From IMG/VR virus record IMGVR_UViG_3300028189_000039, positions 1 to 31,407 of that record: a stretch of DNA of 31,407 nucleotides; one strand, 5' to 3'. The notes below the pieces were generated by a model. The model made no database searches and was not told where the DNA came from. It saw only the letters and a list, made by a program, of their open reading frames with translations. Position numbers and translations under genes: made by a program. Source of the stretch: a virus. Positions 8,832-16,180 of this stretch are shown in pieces. The first letter of the stretch is position 1; every line of letters starts with the position of its first letter.

Positions 8832-9703
8832 TAAATGAAAAACAAGTGCATAATCATGGATTTGTGAAGTTATTAAATGTGATGGGCTCCGATGAAGAAG
8901 TCGAAAATGCCGCAAGAATTAGTTATGGAACCGGTACGAGAAAAACTAGTCAAACAAGAAATTTAATTCGATATTTAATGCGGCATAATCACACATCTCC
9001 TTTTGAAATGTGTGAAGTGAAATTTCATTTAAAACTACCTATCTTTGTAATGAGGCAATTTGTTAGACACCGAACCGCTAACATAAATGAATATTCAGGC
9101 CGTTATTCCATAATGAGTGACGAATTTTATTTACCTGCAGAAAAAGATGTTCATGAGCAATCAGAGCAAAACAATCAAGGCCGAGGAAAAGAATTAGATG
9201 AAGACAACAAAACACTTGTTCTTGGGCGAATGTATGATGCGAATGAACACTCACAGATGTGTTATAAACAAATTGTAGACCCTACACTATTAGACGGGTT
9301 TTATGATGGTTTTAATGGTATTGCAAGAGAATTGGCAAGAACTGTTTTACCAGTTTCTAATTATACGGAATGTATTTGGAAGATAGATTTAAATAATTTT
9401 TTTAAATTTTCCAAATTACGCATGGATTCTCATTCTCAAAAAGAAATTAGAGATTATGCAAATATAATGTATGATTTAGTAAAACCATTATTTCCTATAA
9501 GTTGTGAAGCATTTGAAGATTATATCTTAAAGGCTGAAACATTTTCAGCAGAAGAAATGAAGATCATTAAAGCCAATATAAAATGTACATTGGACTTTAA
9601 TGACCCTAAACTTGTAGAAGACCTGCATATAATGACAAACGCAGAGTTTAACTTATCAACCCGAGAACGTAAAGAGTTTTTAGAAAAATTGAAAGGAATT
9701 TAA
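8828..9703 (+). CDS. thyX: FAD-dependent thymidylate synthase ThyX
   Basis: 291 aa with the ThyX signature RHRx7S intact: R80-H81-R82 ... S90 (RHRTANINEYS). Upstream lie 'ARISYGTGTRKTSQTRNLIR' and 'HTSPFEMCEVKFHLKLPIFV', also typical of the family. The enzyme makes dTMP from dUMP using methylenetetrahydrofolate, NADPH and FAD, acting in the cytoplasm to feed phage DNA synthesis. It is translationally coupled to the primase (ATGA-type overlap) and followed within 2 nt by the ribonucleotide reductase, making a dNTP supply set. Confidence 0.95.
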   Translation: MINEKQVHNHGFVKLLNVMGSDEEVENAARISYGTGTRKTSQTRNLIRYLMRHNHTSPFEMCEVKFHLKLPIFVMRQFVRHRTANINEYSGRYSIMSDEFYLPAEKDVHEQSEQNNQGRGKELDEDNKTLVLGRMYDANEHSQMCYKQIVDPTLLDGFYDGFNGIARELARTVLPVSNYTECIWKIDLNNFFKFSKLRMDSHSQKEIRDYANIMYDLVKPLFPISCEAFEDYILKAETFSAEEMKIIKANIKCTLDFNDPKLVEDLHIMTNAEFNLSTRERKEFLEKLKGI

Positions 9704-9704
9704 A

Positions 9705-11636
9705 ATGTCTCTACCAACAGAATATCAATCATTTATTCATTTATCGAGATATGCAAGATGGAATTATAATCTCAAAAGACGTGAAACCTGGGAAGAAACG
9801 GTTAACAGATATTTGGCATTTTTTAAAGAACATTTAGATGATAATCATGATTTTGTTATTAGTAATGAACTAGAAGCAGAGTTGCGTGAGGCAATTTTAA
9901 CCCTTAAAGTGATGCCTTCAATGAGGTGCTTGATGACGGCCGGTGAAGCACTCAAAAAAGAAAATATAGCAGGTTATAATTGTTCGTATGTAAAAATAGA
10001 TAGTCCACGATCATTTGATGAAATTTTATATGTGTTAATGAATGGAACAGGAGTGGGATTTTCTGTGGAAGAAGAATATGTTAATCAACTTCCTATTATA
10101 TCAGATGAATTTTATGAAACAGATACTACAATTGTTATAGCAGATTCAAAATTGGGGTGGGCAAAATCATATAAAGAATTGATTTCATTAGTTTGGCAGG
10201 GGCAAATACCAAAATGGGATTTATCTAAGATAAGACCAGCGGGTTCTGCTCTTAAAACCTTTGGAGGAAGAGCCTCGGGTCCTGAGCCATTAGAAGATCT
10301 TTTTATGTTTACTATAAATACGTTTCGAAATGCTTCCGGGCGTAAATTAAAATCAATAGAAGCGCATGATATTGTATGTAAAATTGCAGAAATTGTTGTC
10401 GTAGGAGGTGTTCGTAGATCTGCTCTTATTAGTTTATCTAATCTTAATGATGAAACAATGAGACATGCTAAATCGGGTCTCTGGTGGGAAAATAATCCTC
10501 AACGAGCCCTCGCCAATAACTCTGTTAACTATAAAGAAAAGCCAGATGTTGGTACTTTTATGAGAGAATGGTTATCCCTTTATGATTCCAAATCAGGAGA
10601 ACGGGGAATTTATAATAGTTTGGCGGCTAGACAGCAAGTAGAAAAAATGAATACCGAAGAACATATTAGACGAAAACCTAGAAATGATTTTGGCACTAAT
10701 CCATGTAGTGAAATTATTCTTAGAAGTAGGGAATTTTGTAATCTTTCAGAAGTCGTAATCAGAGGAGATGATACATTAGAATCTTTAGAAAATAAAATTA
10801 AACTTGCAACTATCATTGGAACATTTCAATCAACTCTTACAAGTTTCAAATATTTATCAAAAGAATGGAAAAATAATTGCGAAGAGGAACGACTTTTGGG
10901 GGTCTCTCTTACAGGAATAATGGATAATTCTTTGACAAATGGTAAAAAAGGCAATTTAAAAGATTTATTGGATAAGTTAAAAAATGTTGCAATTAAAACT
11001 AATAAAGAATTCTCAAAAAAACTTAACATCCCGCAATCTGCCGCAATTACTTGTGTCAAACCTTCTGGTACGGTTAGTCAACTTGTTGATTCTGCTAGTG
11101 GCATACATGCTCGTCACAATCCCTACTATATTAGAACAGTGCGGGCTGATAATAAAGATCCGCTTTGTAAATTCATGAAGGAAGCAAACTTTCCAAATGA
11201 ACCAGATGTGATGAAACCGAAACACACATCTGTATTTTCATTTCCTATGAAAAGTCCACAAAATGCAAGATGTAGAGCCGATATAAATGCGATTGAACAG
11301 TTAGATCTTTGGTCAACATATCAAAAATATTGGTGCGAACACAAACCATCTATTACCATTTCAGTCAAAGAAAATGAGTGGATAGAAATGGGAAATTGGG
11401 TATGGAATAATTTTGATGATATTAGTGGAATATCTTTTTTACCTTTTTCTGAACATGCATATAGGCAAGCACCTTATCAAGATTGTACAAAAGCTGAATA
11501 TACAAAAGCATTAAAAGCAATGCCTAAAAATGTTGATTGGTCATTATTATCTGCATATGAGGAAAAAGATTTTACTGTAGGATCACAAGAATTAGCTTGC
11601 GCCGCAGGTGATGGGTGTGAAGTGGTGGATTTATAA
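9705..11636 (+). CDS. nrdJ: Class II (adenosylcobalamin-dependent) ribonucleotide reductase
   Basis: 643 aa, of the monomeric class II type exemplified by the Lactobacillus leichmannii enzyme (739 aa). The key residues are all visible: C93 in 'AGYNCSYV' (disulfide partner), C334 in 'NPCSEI' (thiyl radical) with E336, and C345 in 'FCNLSE', exactly 11 residues after C334 as in the L. leichmannii pair 408/419. The C-terminal cysteine pair C632/C638 (ACAAGDGCE) would shuttle electrons from a thiol donor; the spacing is x5 rather than the x4 I recall. No separate small subunit is needed, but B12 from the host is. The adjacent glutaredoxin gene overlaps the stop codon and is the likely reductant. 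Confidence 0.92.
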   Translation: MSLPTEYQSFIHLSRYARWNYNLKRRETWEETVNRYLAFFKEHLDDNHDFVISNELEAELREAILTLKVMPSMRCLMTAGEALKKENIAGYNCSYVKIDSPRSFDEILYVLMNGTGVGFSVEEEYVNQLPIISDEFYETDTTIVIADSKLGWAKSYKELISLVWQGQIPKWDLSKIRPAGSALKTFGGRASGPEPLEDLFMFTINTFRNASGRKLKSIEAHDIVCKIAEIVVVGGVRRSALISLSNLNDETMRHAKSGLWWENNPQRALANNSVNYKEKPDVGTFMREWLSLYDSKSGERGIYNSLAARQQVEKMNTEEHIRRKPRNDFGTNPCSEIILRSREFCNLSEVVIRGDDTLESLENKIKLATIIGTFQSTLTSFKYLSKEWKNNCEEERLLGVSLTGIMDNSLTNGKKGNLKDLLDKLKNVAIKTNKEFSKKLNIPQSAAITCVKPSGTVSQLVDSASGIHARHNPYYIRTVRADNKDPLCKFMKEANFPNEPDVMKPKHTSVFSFPMKSPQNARCRADINAIEQLDLWSTYQKYWCEHKPSITISVKENEWIEMGNWVWNNFDDISGISFLPFSEHAYRQAPYQDCTKAEYTKALKAMPKNVDWSLLSAYEEKDFTVGSQELACAAGDGCEVVDL

Positions 11637-11902
11637 TGCTAAAATATGAAATAGATTTTAACAAAGGAAATTATGTTGTTGGACATTTTACTTTCAGGGA
11701 ATGTGCAATGTGTGAAAAAGCAAAATCTTTATTAGATAAGTATAAAAAACAATATATGTTCATTCAGGCGGATAAGAGATTGTTTGGTAAAATATTGTCA
11801 ATTACAGGAAGTAAAAAAGTCCCTCAAATTTTTTTGGAGGGTCAAGTTTTTCTGACCGTTGAACAATTAGAAGAATCATTAAAAGACGAGGAGAAGGCTT
11901 AA
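11636..11902 (+). CDS. Glutaredoxin-like thiol oxidoreductase
   Basis: 88 aa, ATG sharing its A with the TAA of the reductase gene. It has a thioredoxin fold with redox motif C23-A-M-C26 (FRECAMCEKAKSLL), a cis-proline region 'KKVPQIFLEGQVF' and a C-terminal helix 'VEQLEESLKDEEKA', the standard glutaredoxin layout at normal length. It probably reduces the C-terminal cysteines of the class II reductase. The motif is not the classical CPYC; similar CxxC variants are common in T4-like phage glutaredoxins. Confidence 0.88.
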   Translation: MLKYEIDFNKGNYVVGHFTFRECAMCEKAKSLLDKYKKQYMFIQADKRLFGKILSITGSKKVPQIFLEGQVFLTVEQLEESLKDEEKA

Positions 11903-11911
11903 AGTCTTAAT

Positions 11912-12064
11912 ATGGAAATATCGGAAAATATTAATTGCACTTATTGTTTTAAAACGTATGAAATTCTTGTTCATGAAGACGAAGATGAAATAGTACGATT
12001 TTGCTCTTATTGCGGAGAATTAATAGAATTACAAGAAGAAGATGATGGCAACTGGGACACCTGA
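11912..12064 (+). CDS. Small acidic zinc-ribbon protein, 50 aa
   Basis: ATG 11912 to TGA 12062-12064, between the glutaredoxin and the resolvase and overlapping the latter by 23 nt. Two CxxC pairs (C9-T-Y-C12 and C31-S-Y-C34) separated by 18 residues form a classic zinc ribbon, followed by an acidic tail (ELIELQEEDDGNWDT). The function is not recognised. Small zinc ribbons in phages often bind polymerase or nucleic acid, but the acidic charge argues for a protein partner. Confidence 0.7.
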   Translation: MEISENINCTYCFKTYEILVHEDEDEIVRFCSYCGELIELQEEDDGNWDT

Positions 12065-12638
12065 TTTATATGTGGGAATTGATTATTCATTAACCAGTCC
12101 AGCCATAACAGAATGTCGTGGAGAGTGGAAATATGAAAATATTACACATTATTGTTTAGCAAAAAATGATAGACAATTTGAAAGATGGAAATCTTTTCGT
12201 AATATTCGAATAGAAAAATATCCTAAATATAATACAGAGATGGAAAGATATTTAGGACTATCGTCTTGGGTTAAAAAATGTATTATGAAATATGATGTTA
12301 CAGATCAAAACTTGCATCAAGTAGTTTTTATTGAAGATTATGCATATGCCGCAATTGGACAAAGAATTTTGCAAATTGCAGAAAATATGGCAATTTTAAA
12401 AAACACTTTATACAACTGTAAACTTGGGTATAAAATGATACCCCCTACAGTAATCAAAAAATACGCATCCGATAAGGGAAACGCAAATAAAGAATTGATG
12501 TATGATTCTTTTGTGTCTGATACGCATAGAAAACTCATAGATGAATTTCAAATAAACTGCGATAAAAATCCCATTTCAGATATAGTTGACTCTTATTGGA
12601 TTTGCAAATACGGATACGAAAATGGCAATAATACCTGA
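12042..12638 (+). CDS. RuvC-like Holliday junction resolvase / RNase H-fold nuclease
   Basis: 198 aa; start ATG 12042 or 12045. The RNase H-like fold is visible from 'VGIDYSLTSPAI' (D14), 'VVFIEDYAYAA' (E98), the basic 'IPPTVIKKYASDKGNANKEL' segment and the C-terminal 'ISDIVDSYWICKYG' acidic pair, in the order and spacing of RuvC-type resolvases. It would cleave branched DNA arising during recombination-dependent replication before packaging, the job done in T4 by the unrelated endonuclease VII. It lies in the replication operon and overlaps both neighbours. Confidence 0.8.
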   Translation: MMATGTPDLYVGIDYSLTSPAITECRGEWKYENITHYCLAKNDRQFERWKSFRNIRIEKYPKYNTEMERYLGLSSWVKKCIMKYDVTDQNLHQVVFIEDYAYAAIGQRILQIAENMAILKNTLYNCKLGYKMIPPTVIKKYASDKGNANKELMYDSFVSDTHRKLIDEFQINCDKNPISDIVDSYWICKYGYENGNNT

Positions 12639-12987
12639 TGAATATGATAGTTATGACTTCGGTTTTTCCGCAGTAAATGATGAAGAATATAAAGCAAAAA
12701 CAACAGAAGTAGAAAAGAAAATAGTTGAGGTTCAAGCAAAATCTCAAAGTTTTGCAAATTTAGAAAAGAAAATAGATTCCGCAATTAAAGAAATTAGTTA
12801 TAAAAAAGAATATTTAGAAGAAAAATATATAGTAGATATGGGCAAAGTTGAGCAATTAATTTTACCTCTTTTATATAATCTTATGAAAAATCCAGATAAA
12901 GATTATATTTATTGGCCAAAACGGGAAGAAATTATTACTAAACAAATAGAAAAAATTAAAGATGTGACTCAAGACTTATCTAAATAG
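12622..12987 (+). CDS. Conserved T4-like marine phage protein, coiled coil
   Basis: 121 aa from ATG 12622, which overlaps the resolvase gene by 17 nt. An in-frame start at 12586 would overlap further and add residues unlike the family start. The N terminus 'MAIIPDEYDSYDFGFSAVND' and the C-terminal 'LMKNPDKDYIYWPKREEII' are patterns I recall from conserved hypotheticals of cyanophages, where a YDFGF motif precedes a coiled coil. The helical region (~30-80) is charged and likely dimerises. The function is unknown; it sits at the end of the replication operon, just before the tmRNA gene. Confidence 0.75.
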   Translation: MAIIPDEYDSYDFGFSAVNDEEYKAKTTEVEKKIVEVQAKSQSFANLEKKIDSAIKEISYKKEYLEEKYIVDMGKVEQLILPLLYNLMKNPDKDYIYWPKREEIITKQIEKIKDVTQDLSK

Positions 12988-13020
12988 ATGTAGTTGATGA
13001 TACTGTAGAGTAGCATTTAA

Positions 13021-13051
<31 letters not shown>

Positions 13052-13153
13052 ATGAGCCATATGAATGATAATCCTACTTTGTTATTGTGGGTTTTTATAA
13101 TATCGATTATGATGGGATTATATTTTGTTCTAGACTGGACTTTGATGACTTAA
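13052..13153 (+). CDS. Possible 33-aa membrane peptide in tmRNA intervening segment
   Basis: ATG 13052 follows the encoded CCA end of the tmRNA acceptor piece without a gap, and the frame runs to TAA 13151-13153, four nt before the coding piece. The product has a hydrophobic stretch 'PTLLLWVFIISIMMGLYFVL', suitable for one membrane span. There is no Shine-Dalgarno sequence (the upstream bases are the acceptor stem), and a frame of this length can arise by chance, so expression is doubtful. Confidence 0.25.
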   Translation: MSHMNDNPTLLLWVFIISIMMGLYFVLDWTLMT

Positions 13154-13238
13154 TGTTGGGGGTGTTCGGGAATTCGATTGAATGTGATTATGCAGAGGAG
13201 ACCATCTTGACAGATGTAAAATGTCATTTAACTTAATC

Positions 13239-13286
13239 GCAAACAATGACGATTATTTTTCCGCACAGGTAGCATTGGCCGCTTAG
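13239..13286 (+). other. tmRNA proteolysis tag reading frame
   Basis: Resume codon GCA at 13239-13241, then 15 codons in all before TAG 13284-13286, encoding ANNDDYFSAQVALAA. The charged alanine is added in front. The ALAA end is the canonical ClpXP/ClpAP degron terminus. The first residues 'ANND' resemble the 'ANDN' of alphaproteobacterial tags. Confidence 0.9.
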
Positions 13287-13350
13287 TGTTGGAGTGGGCT
13301 TATGATTGTGCCTTGAAACAGAAACAATCAATTACACAAATTAAGGGAAT

Positions 13351-13716
13351 ATGATATCGTTTACAGAAAAAGCCGCTAATAAAGTATTGGGTATAATGCA
13401 AGATCAGAAAGTTTCTGAAGGTACAGTAGTGCGAGTAGGCGTTAAAGGTGGCGGGTGTTCAGGATTTACTTATACAGTAGATTTTGAAAGCCGTAAAGGG
13501 AAATTTGATTTAGAGTTTGAATCTTTTGGATTAAACATTTTAGTAGATAAAAAAAGTCATTTATATATTAGAGATACAGAAATTGATTGGTCGGATAATT
13601 TAAATGATCGTGGATTAAAATTTAACAATCCTTCAGCAAAAGGAACATGCGGCTGTAGGACATCATTCATGTATGAACGTATTGAGGAAAATGAACACAA
13701 ACCAAGTTGGATGTAA
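13351..13716 (+). CDS. A-type iron-sulfur carrier protein (IscA/ErpA family)
   Basis: 121 aa. The three cluster-binding cysteines are present with the standard spacing: C36 (GGGCSGF) and C100-G-C102 (GTCGCRTSF), i.e. C-x63-C-G-C as in E. coli IscA. The family accepts Fe-S clusters from a scaffold and delivers them to target enzymes in the cytoplasm. It is the first of three consecutive Fe-S genes (second A-type carrier, then IscU) directly downstream of the tmRNA gene. The C-terminal extension after the CGC motif (~19 residues, ending KPSWM) is longer than in IscA and overlaps the next gene. Confidence 0.93.
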   Translation: MISFTEKAANKVLGIMQDQKVSEGTVVRVGVKGGGCSGFTYTVDFESRKGKFDLEFESFGLNILVDKKSHLYIRDTEIDWSDNLNDRGLKFNNPSAKGTCGCRTSFMYERIEENEHKPSWM

Positions 13717-14095
13717 ACTTAAAATTTCTGAAAAGGCATCAAATGTTTTTAAAGAAATGATTGAAGACGAAAAAAAAGACATTGAAAATTCATACTTACG
13801 AGTAGGAGCAAATTCCGGCGGTTGTTCTGGGTGGAAATATAGTTTAGATTTTGAAAATAAAATTAAACCAGAAGATTTGGTTTTTATTGAAAACGGAATT
13901 AAATTAGTAATAGATGAGCATATACTTAATGATATAGTTGGTGATGTAGAAGTAGATTATAAAATAGGAAATTTGGTAGAACAGGGATTCATATTTAAAA
14001 GACTCAAATATGGACATGTTTGTGGTTGCGGAGAAAGTTTTACACCAATAAAGGATATTCCCGCAGATAGTAGACAGCACTTAGGATGGAAATAA
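13691..14095 (+). CDS. Second A-type iron-sulfur carrier, divergent paralogue
   Basis: 134 aa from ATG 13691, chosen because a GAGG box lies just upstream and the family block 'LKISEKA' begins soon after; ATG 13673 is an alternative. Cysteines C45 (SGGCSGW) and C111-G-C113 (HVCGCGESF) keep the A-type pattern but with x65 spacing, and the surrounding sequence differs from the first copy, so this is not a recent duplicate. The CGCG variant is typical of ErpA/SufA-like members. Overlap with the upstream gene and a 1-nt gap to iscU show a single operon. The pair may act as a heteromer or serve different targets. Confidence 0.88.
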   Translation: MNTNQVGCKLKISEKASNVFKEMIEDEKKDIENSYLRVGANSGGCSGWKYSLDFENKIKPEDLVFIENGIKLVIDEHILNDIVGDVEVDYKIGNLVEQGFIFKRLKYGHVCGCGESFTPIKDIPADSRQHLGWK

Positions 14096-14096
14096 T

Positions 14097-14486
14097 ATGG
14101 CATATTCAGATAAAGTAGTAGAGCATTTTGAAAGACCCAAAAATATTGGAAGTTTTGATAAAAATGATCCTAGTATAGGAACCGGTCTTGTGGGGGCACC
14201 GGAATGTGGTGACGTTATGAAATTACAAATAAAGGTGGATGATAATGATAAAATTGTTGATGCAAAATTTAAAACATTTGGATGTGGTTCTGCAATTGCA
14301 AGTTCTTCATTGGCAACCGAATGGGTTAAGGGTAGATCATTGGACGAAGCATTTGCGTTAGATAATACAGTCATTGTGCAAGAATTATCATTGCCCCCAG
14401 TAAAAATTCATTGTTCGGTTCTTGCAGAAGATGCAATTAAAGGAGCAATAGCAGATTATAAAAGTAAACAAGAAGCAACAACTTAG
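14097..14486 (+). CDS. iscU: Iron-sulfur cluster scaffold IscU
   Basis: 129 aa, essentially the length of E. coli IscU (128). All functional residues are present at the same numbering: C37 (GAPECGD) with D39, C63 (FKTFGCGSAIASSS), H105 and C106 (KIHCSVL). The LPPVK motif (residues 99-103) recognised by the HscA chaperone is intact. It would assemble 2Fe-2S clusters using sulfur from a host cysteine desulfurase, since no IscS, HscA or HscB is encoded here. It is linked to two A-type carriers, which would take over the cluster. Complete conservation indicates an active protein. Confidence 0.95.
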   Translation: MAYSDKVVEHFERPKNIGSFDKNDPSIGTGLVGAPECGDVMKLQIKVDDNDKIVDAKFKTFGCGSAIASSSLATEWVKGRSLDEAFALDNTVIVQELSLPPVKIHCSVLAEDAIKGAIADYKSKQEATT

Positions 14487-14507
14487 AAAAACCAAATCCC
14501 CTATAAA

Positions 14508-14515
14508 CATAAATA
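14508..14515 (+). promoter_or_regulatory. Possible T4-type late promoter
   Basis: CATAAATA at 14508-14515, one mismatch from the T4 late -10 element TATAAATA. It lies in the 52-nt gap before the cysteine-rich gene, which has its own strong AAGGAG box (14528-14533). The surrounding CCCC...GGG bases can also pair as an imperfect hairpin, so the site is only suggestive. Confidence 0.3.
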
Positions 14516-14538
14516 TAAGGGAGTTAAAAGGAGTTTAA

Positions 14539-14655
14539 ATGTGTAATAATCCAGAATGCGAATGTTCAAATTGCACCTGTGATCCATGCGAATGTACTGC
14601 AGAAGTTCAATGTGCCTGTTCGGAATTTGATGATGATCTAGTAGCACCAGTTTAA
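14539..14655 (+). CDS. Cysteine-rich CxC protein, metallothionein-like
   Basis: 38 aa, ATG 14539 five nt after a strong AAGGAG (14528-14533), TAA 14653-14655. Nine cysteines at positions 2, 7, 9, 12, 14, 17, 19, 25 and 27 include four CxC units, followed by an acidic tail (EFDDDLVAPV). Such density is characteristic of metallothionein-like metal binders; similar short CxC proteins occur in marine T4-like phages (recalled, not checked). Position directly after iscU suggests metal handling connected with Fe-S assembly or protection, but a structural zinc role is possible. Confidence 0.75.
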   Translation: MCNNPECECSNCTCDPCECTAEVQCACSEFDDDLVAPV

Positions 14656-14664
14656 AAGGAAAAA

Positions 14665-15060
14665 ATGTTAAATGTAAAAGAATTATTTGAAAATTTAAGT
14701 GATCAAGAAAAAGAAGAACTTAAAAAACTTCTTCTTCATCACACAGATGATGTTAAAACGGAAAGTCCTAAAGAAGACACCTTTGCTAATATAGCAATAA
14801 TAGATCCGCTTCAACAGAATGAAGAAGTAGAAGCCCAAGAGCCTGAAGTAAAAGAGCCTGAAGTAAAAGAGCCCGAAGTAGAAGTTGCGGATCTTACAGT
14901 TTCAGAAAAACAAGAATTTTTAGTTAAATTTGGATATGATCCTACTAATGTCAAGTATATGAATACTGATATTTTAGGTCAAGCATATGATAGTGCCTTA
15001 AGAATTAGAGATGCAGAAGCAGGCGGAGAAACCATCACTGCACTTGGAACAGAAGGATAA
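14665..15060 (+). CDS. Acidic hypothetical protein with EPEVK repeats
   Basis: 131 aa, ATG 4 nt after an AAAAGGA box. It has an N-terminal helix (VKELFENLSDQEKEELKKLL), then a disordered acidic linker with tandem EPEVK units, then a small C-terminal domain (~85-131) containing 'SEKQEFLVKFGYDPTNVKYMN'. The DNA of the repeats (14839-14880) consists of near-identical 15-nt units. No known family is recognised. The two-domain plan with a flexible linker suggests an adaptor or scaffold. Confidence 0.7.
   Translation: MLNVKELFENLSDQEKEELKKLLLHHTDDVKTESPKEDTFANIAIIDPLQQNEEVEAQEPEVKEPEVKEPEVEVADLTVSEKQEFLVKFGYDPTNVKYMNTDILGQAYDSALRIRDAEAGGETITALGTEG
14839..14880 (+). repeat. Short tandem repeat, 15-nt units encoding EPEVK
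   Basis: Units start at 14839, 14854 and 14869. The first two are identical and the third has one change in the first twelve bases and is truncated. Repeat number may vary between isolates. Confidence 0.8.
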
Positions 15061-15099
15061 TGTCTTTTTTAATAAATTAGACAACTATGGGGAAATATA

Positions 15100-15390
15100 A
15101 TGACAATAAATAAAAAAAAAATCAGTACTGAATTATCAGCTATAGAAAAAAGAAAAGTGAAAAATTTTTGGGCAAGAATTACTTTATCTTGGGCCATCGT
15201 AGGAACATTTTTAATTTTATTGTATTTGTTATTTTTTACAACTGGTACCACAGATAATCATATGCAATTAATCAATATTTTGGTTGGAGCCTATGTTGCT
15301 GTTTTAGCGAAAAGTACTGATTATTGGTTTAAAGAAAAAGATGATCCAGAACACAAAGAGACACAAGACTTAGCGAACAATGGCAATTAA
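15100..15390 (+). CDS. Two-span small membrane protein, holin-like
   Basis: 96 aa. A lysine-rich cytoplasmic N terminus is followed by two hydrophobic segments at residues ~28-47 (TLSWAIVGTFLILLYLLFF) and ~56-75 (LINILVGAYVAVLAKSTDYW), and by an acidic, charged C-terminal tail. Size, topology and charged tail fit class II holins, but no family motif is evident. Three other membrane proteins in this window are also holin candidates (15686, 17428, 20581), so which of them forms the lysis pore is open. Confidence 0.6.
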   Translation: MTINKKKISTELSAIEKRKVKNFWARITLSWAIVGTFLILLYLLFFTTGTTDNHMQLINILVGAYVAVLAKSTDYWFKEKDDPEHKETQDLANNGN

Positions 15391-15676
15391 AAAATCATTT
15401 TTAACTACTAGTGGAATACTTATAGACGAGGCTTATTATAAAGTATCTGATATTGAGCATTCGTCAAATAATACATATAAAGCAATTGTTCGAATTTATA
15501 CTAATGAATATCAAAGACATACCCATCCAGAACAGCCTCTCGCAGAAAATAGAATGATGTTTGAAGTAGACCCTTCTATGTTTGAAGTGTCTCCTGATGA
15601 AAATAAAATCAAACAAGCATATATTAAATTAAAAAGTTTAACAGATAGTTTTAAAAATGATTCAATTGATGTATAA
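15380..15676 (+). CDS. Hypothetical protein
   Basis: 98 aa, overlapping the upstream membrane protein gene by 11 nt. It begins MAIKKSFLTTSGILIDEAYYKVSDIE and has alternating beta strands, then a C-terminal helix (IKQAYIKLKSLTDSF). I recall similarly built small proteins (MAIKKSF...Y.....AY..LK) in marine phages near structural genes, without assigned function. No catalytic motif or membrane segment is seen. Confidence 0.7.
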   Translation: MAIKKSFLTTSGILIDEAYYKVSDIEHSSNNTYKAIVRIYTNEYQRHTHPEQPLAENRMMFEVDPSMFEVSPDENKIKQAYIKLKSLTDSFKNDSIDV

Positions 15677-15685
15677 AGGAACATA

Positions 15686-16153
15686 ATGTTTACTATTTTA
15701 GGTAGCCTATTAGGATTTGCTGGATCAGCGGTGCCATCACTAATAGATTATTTTAAAAATAAATCAGATAAAGAACAAAAAACGGAAGAATTTAAACTTC
15801 AATTAGAGGCAAAAAAACTAGGTGTTGATTTAGATATCAAACTATTTGATGCAAAGAAGGATTTCGAAGAACACAAAATGCTTTTAGATCATGATACTGC
15901 ACTAGGCAATCAAAAAGGATTTATAAATTCATTACGAGCATTTGTAAGACCATTTATAACATATATTTTCTTTTTAACGTTTATTGGAGTTAAAATAACA
16001 TTATTATATCAAGCAATACAGAATGGTAGCGACTTAAATACGACTTTAGGGGTTGTATGGGATGAACAAACTGAGGCATTATTTGCGACTATTATCAGCT
16101 TTTGGTTCGGTTCTCGGGTAATGCCTTCAGTAAAAAAGAGTGGAACTAGGTAA
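15686..16153 (+). CDS. Holin-like membrane protein, GTA-type 3TM family
   Basis: 155 aa. It has an N-terminal hydrophobic helix (FTILGSLLGFAGSAVPSLI), a charged coiled middle (residues ~22-75), then 'LRAFVRPFITYIFFLTFIGV' and a final span in 'WDEQTEALFATIISFWFGSR'. The order 'RAxxRP-TM' plus 'FWFGSR' is the pattern of the 'holin of 3TMs' family, named from the gene transfer agents of alphaproteobacteria. It would form pores in the inner membrane at lysis. Presence of an alphaproteobacterial GTA-type holin agrees with the suggested host. Confidence 0.78.
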   Translation: MFTILGSLLGFAGSAVPSLIDYFKNKSDKEQKTEEFKLQLEAKKLGVDLDIKLFDAKKDFEEHKMLLDHDTALGNQKGFINSLRAFVRPFITYIFFLTFIGVKITLLYQAIQNGSDLNTTLGVVWDEQTEALFATIISFWFGSRVMPSVKKSGTR

Positions 16154-16180
16154 CCATAAAGGTAAATAATAATTGAACAA

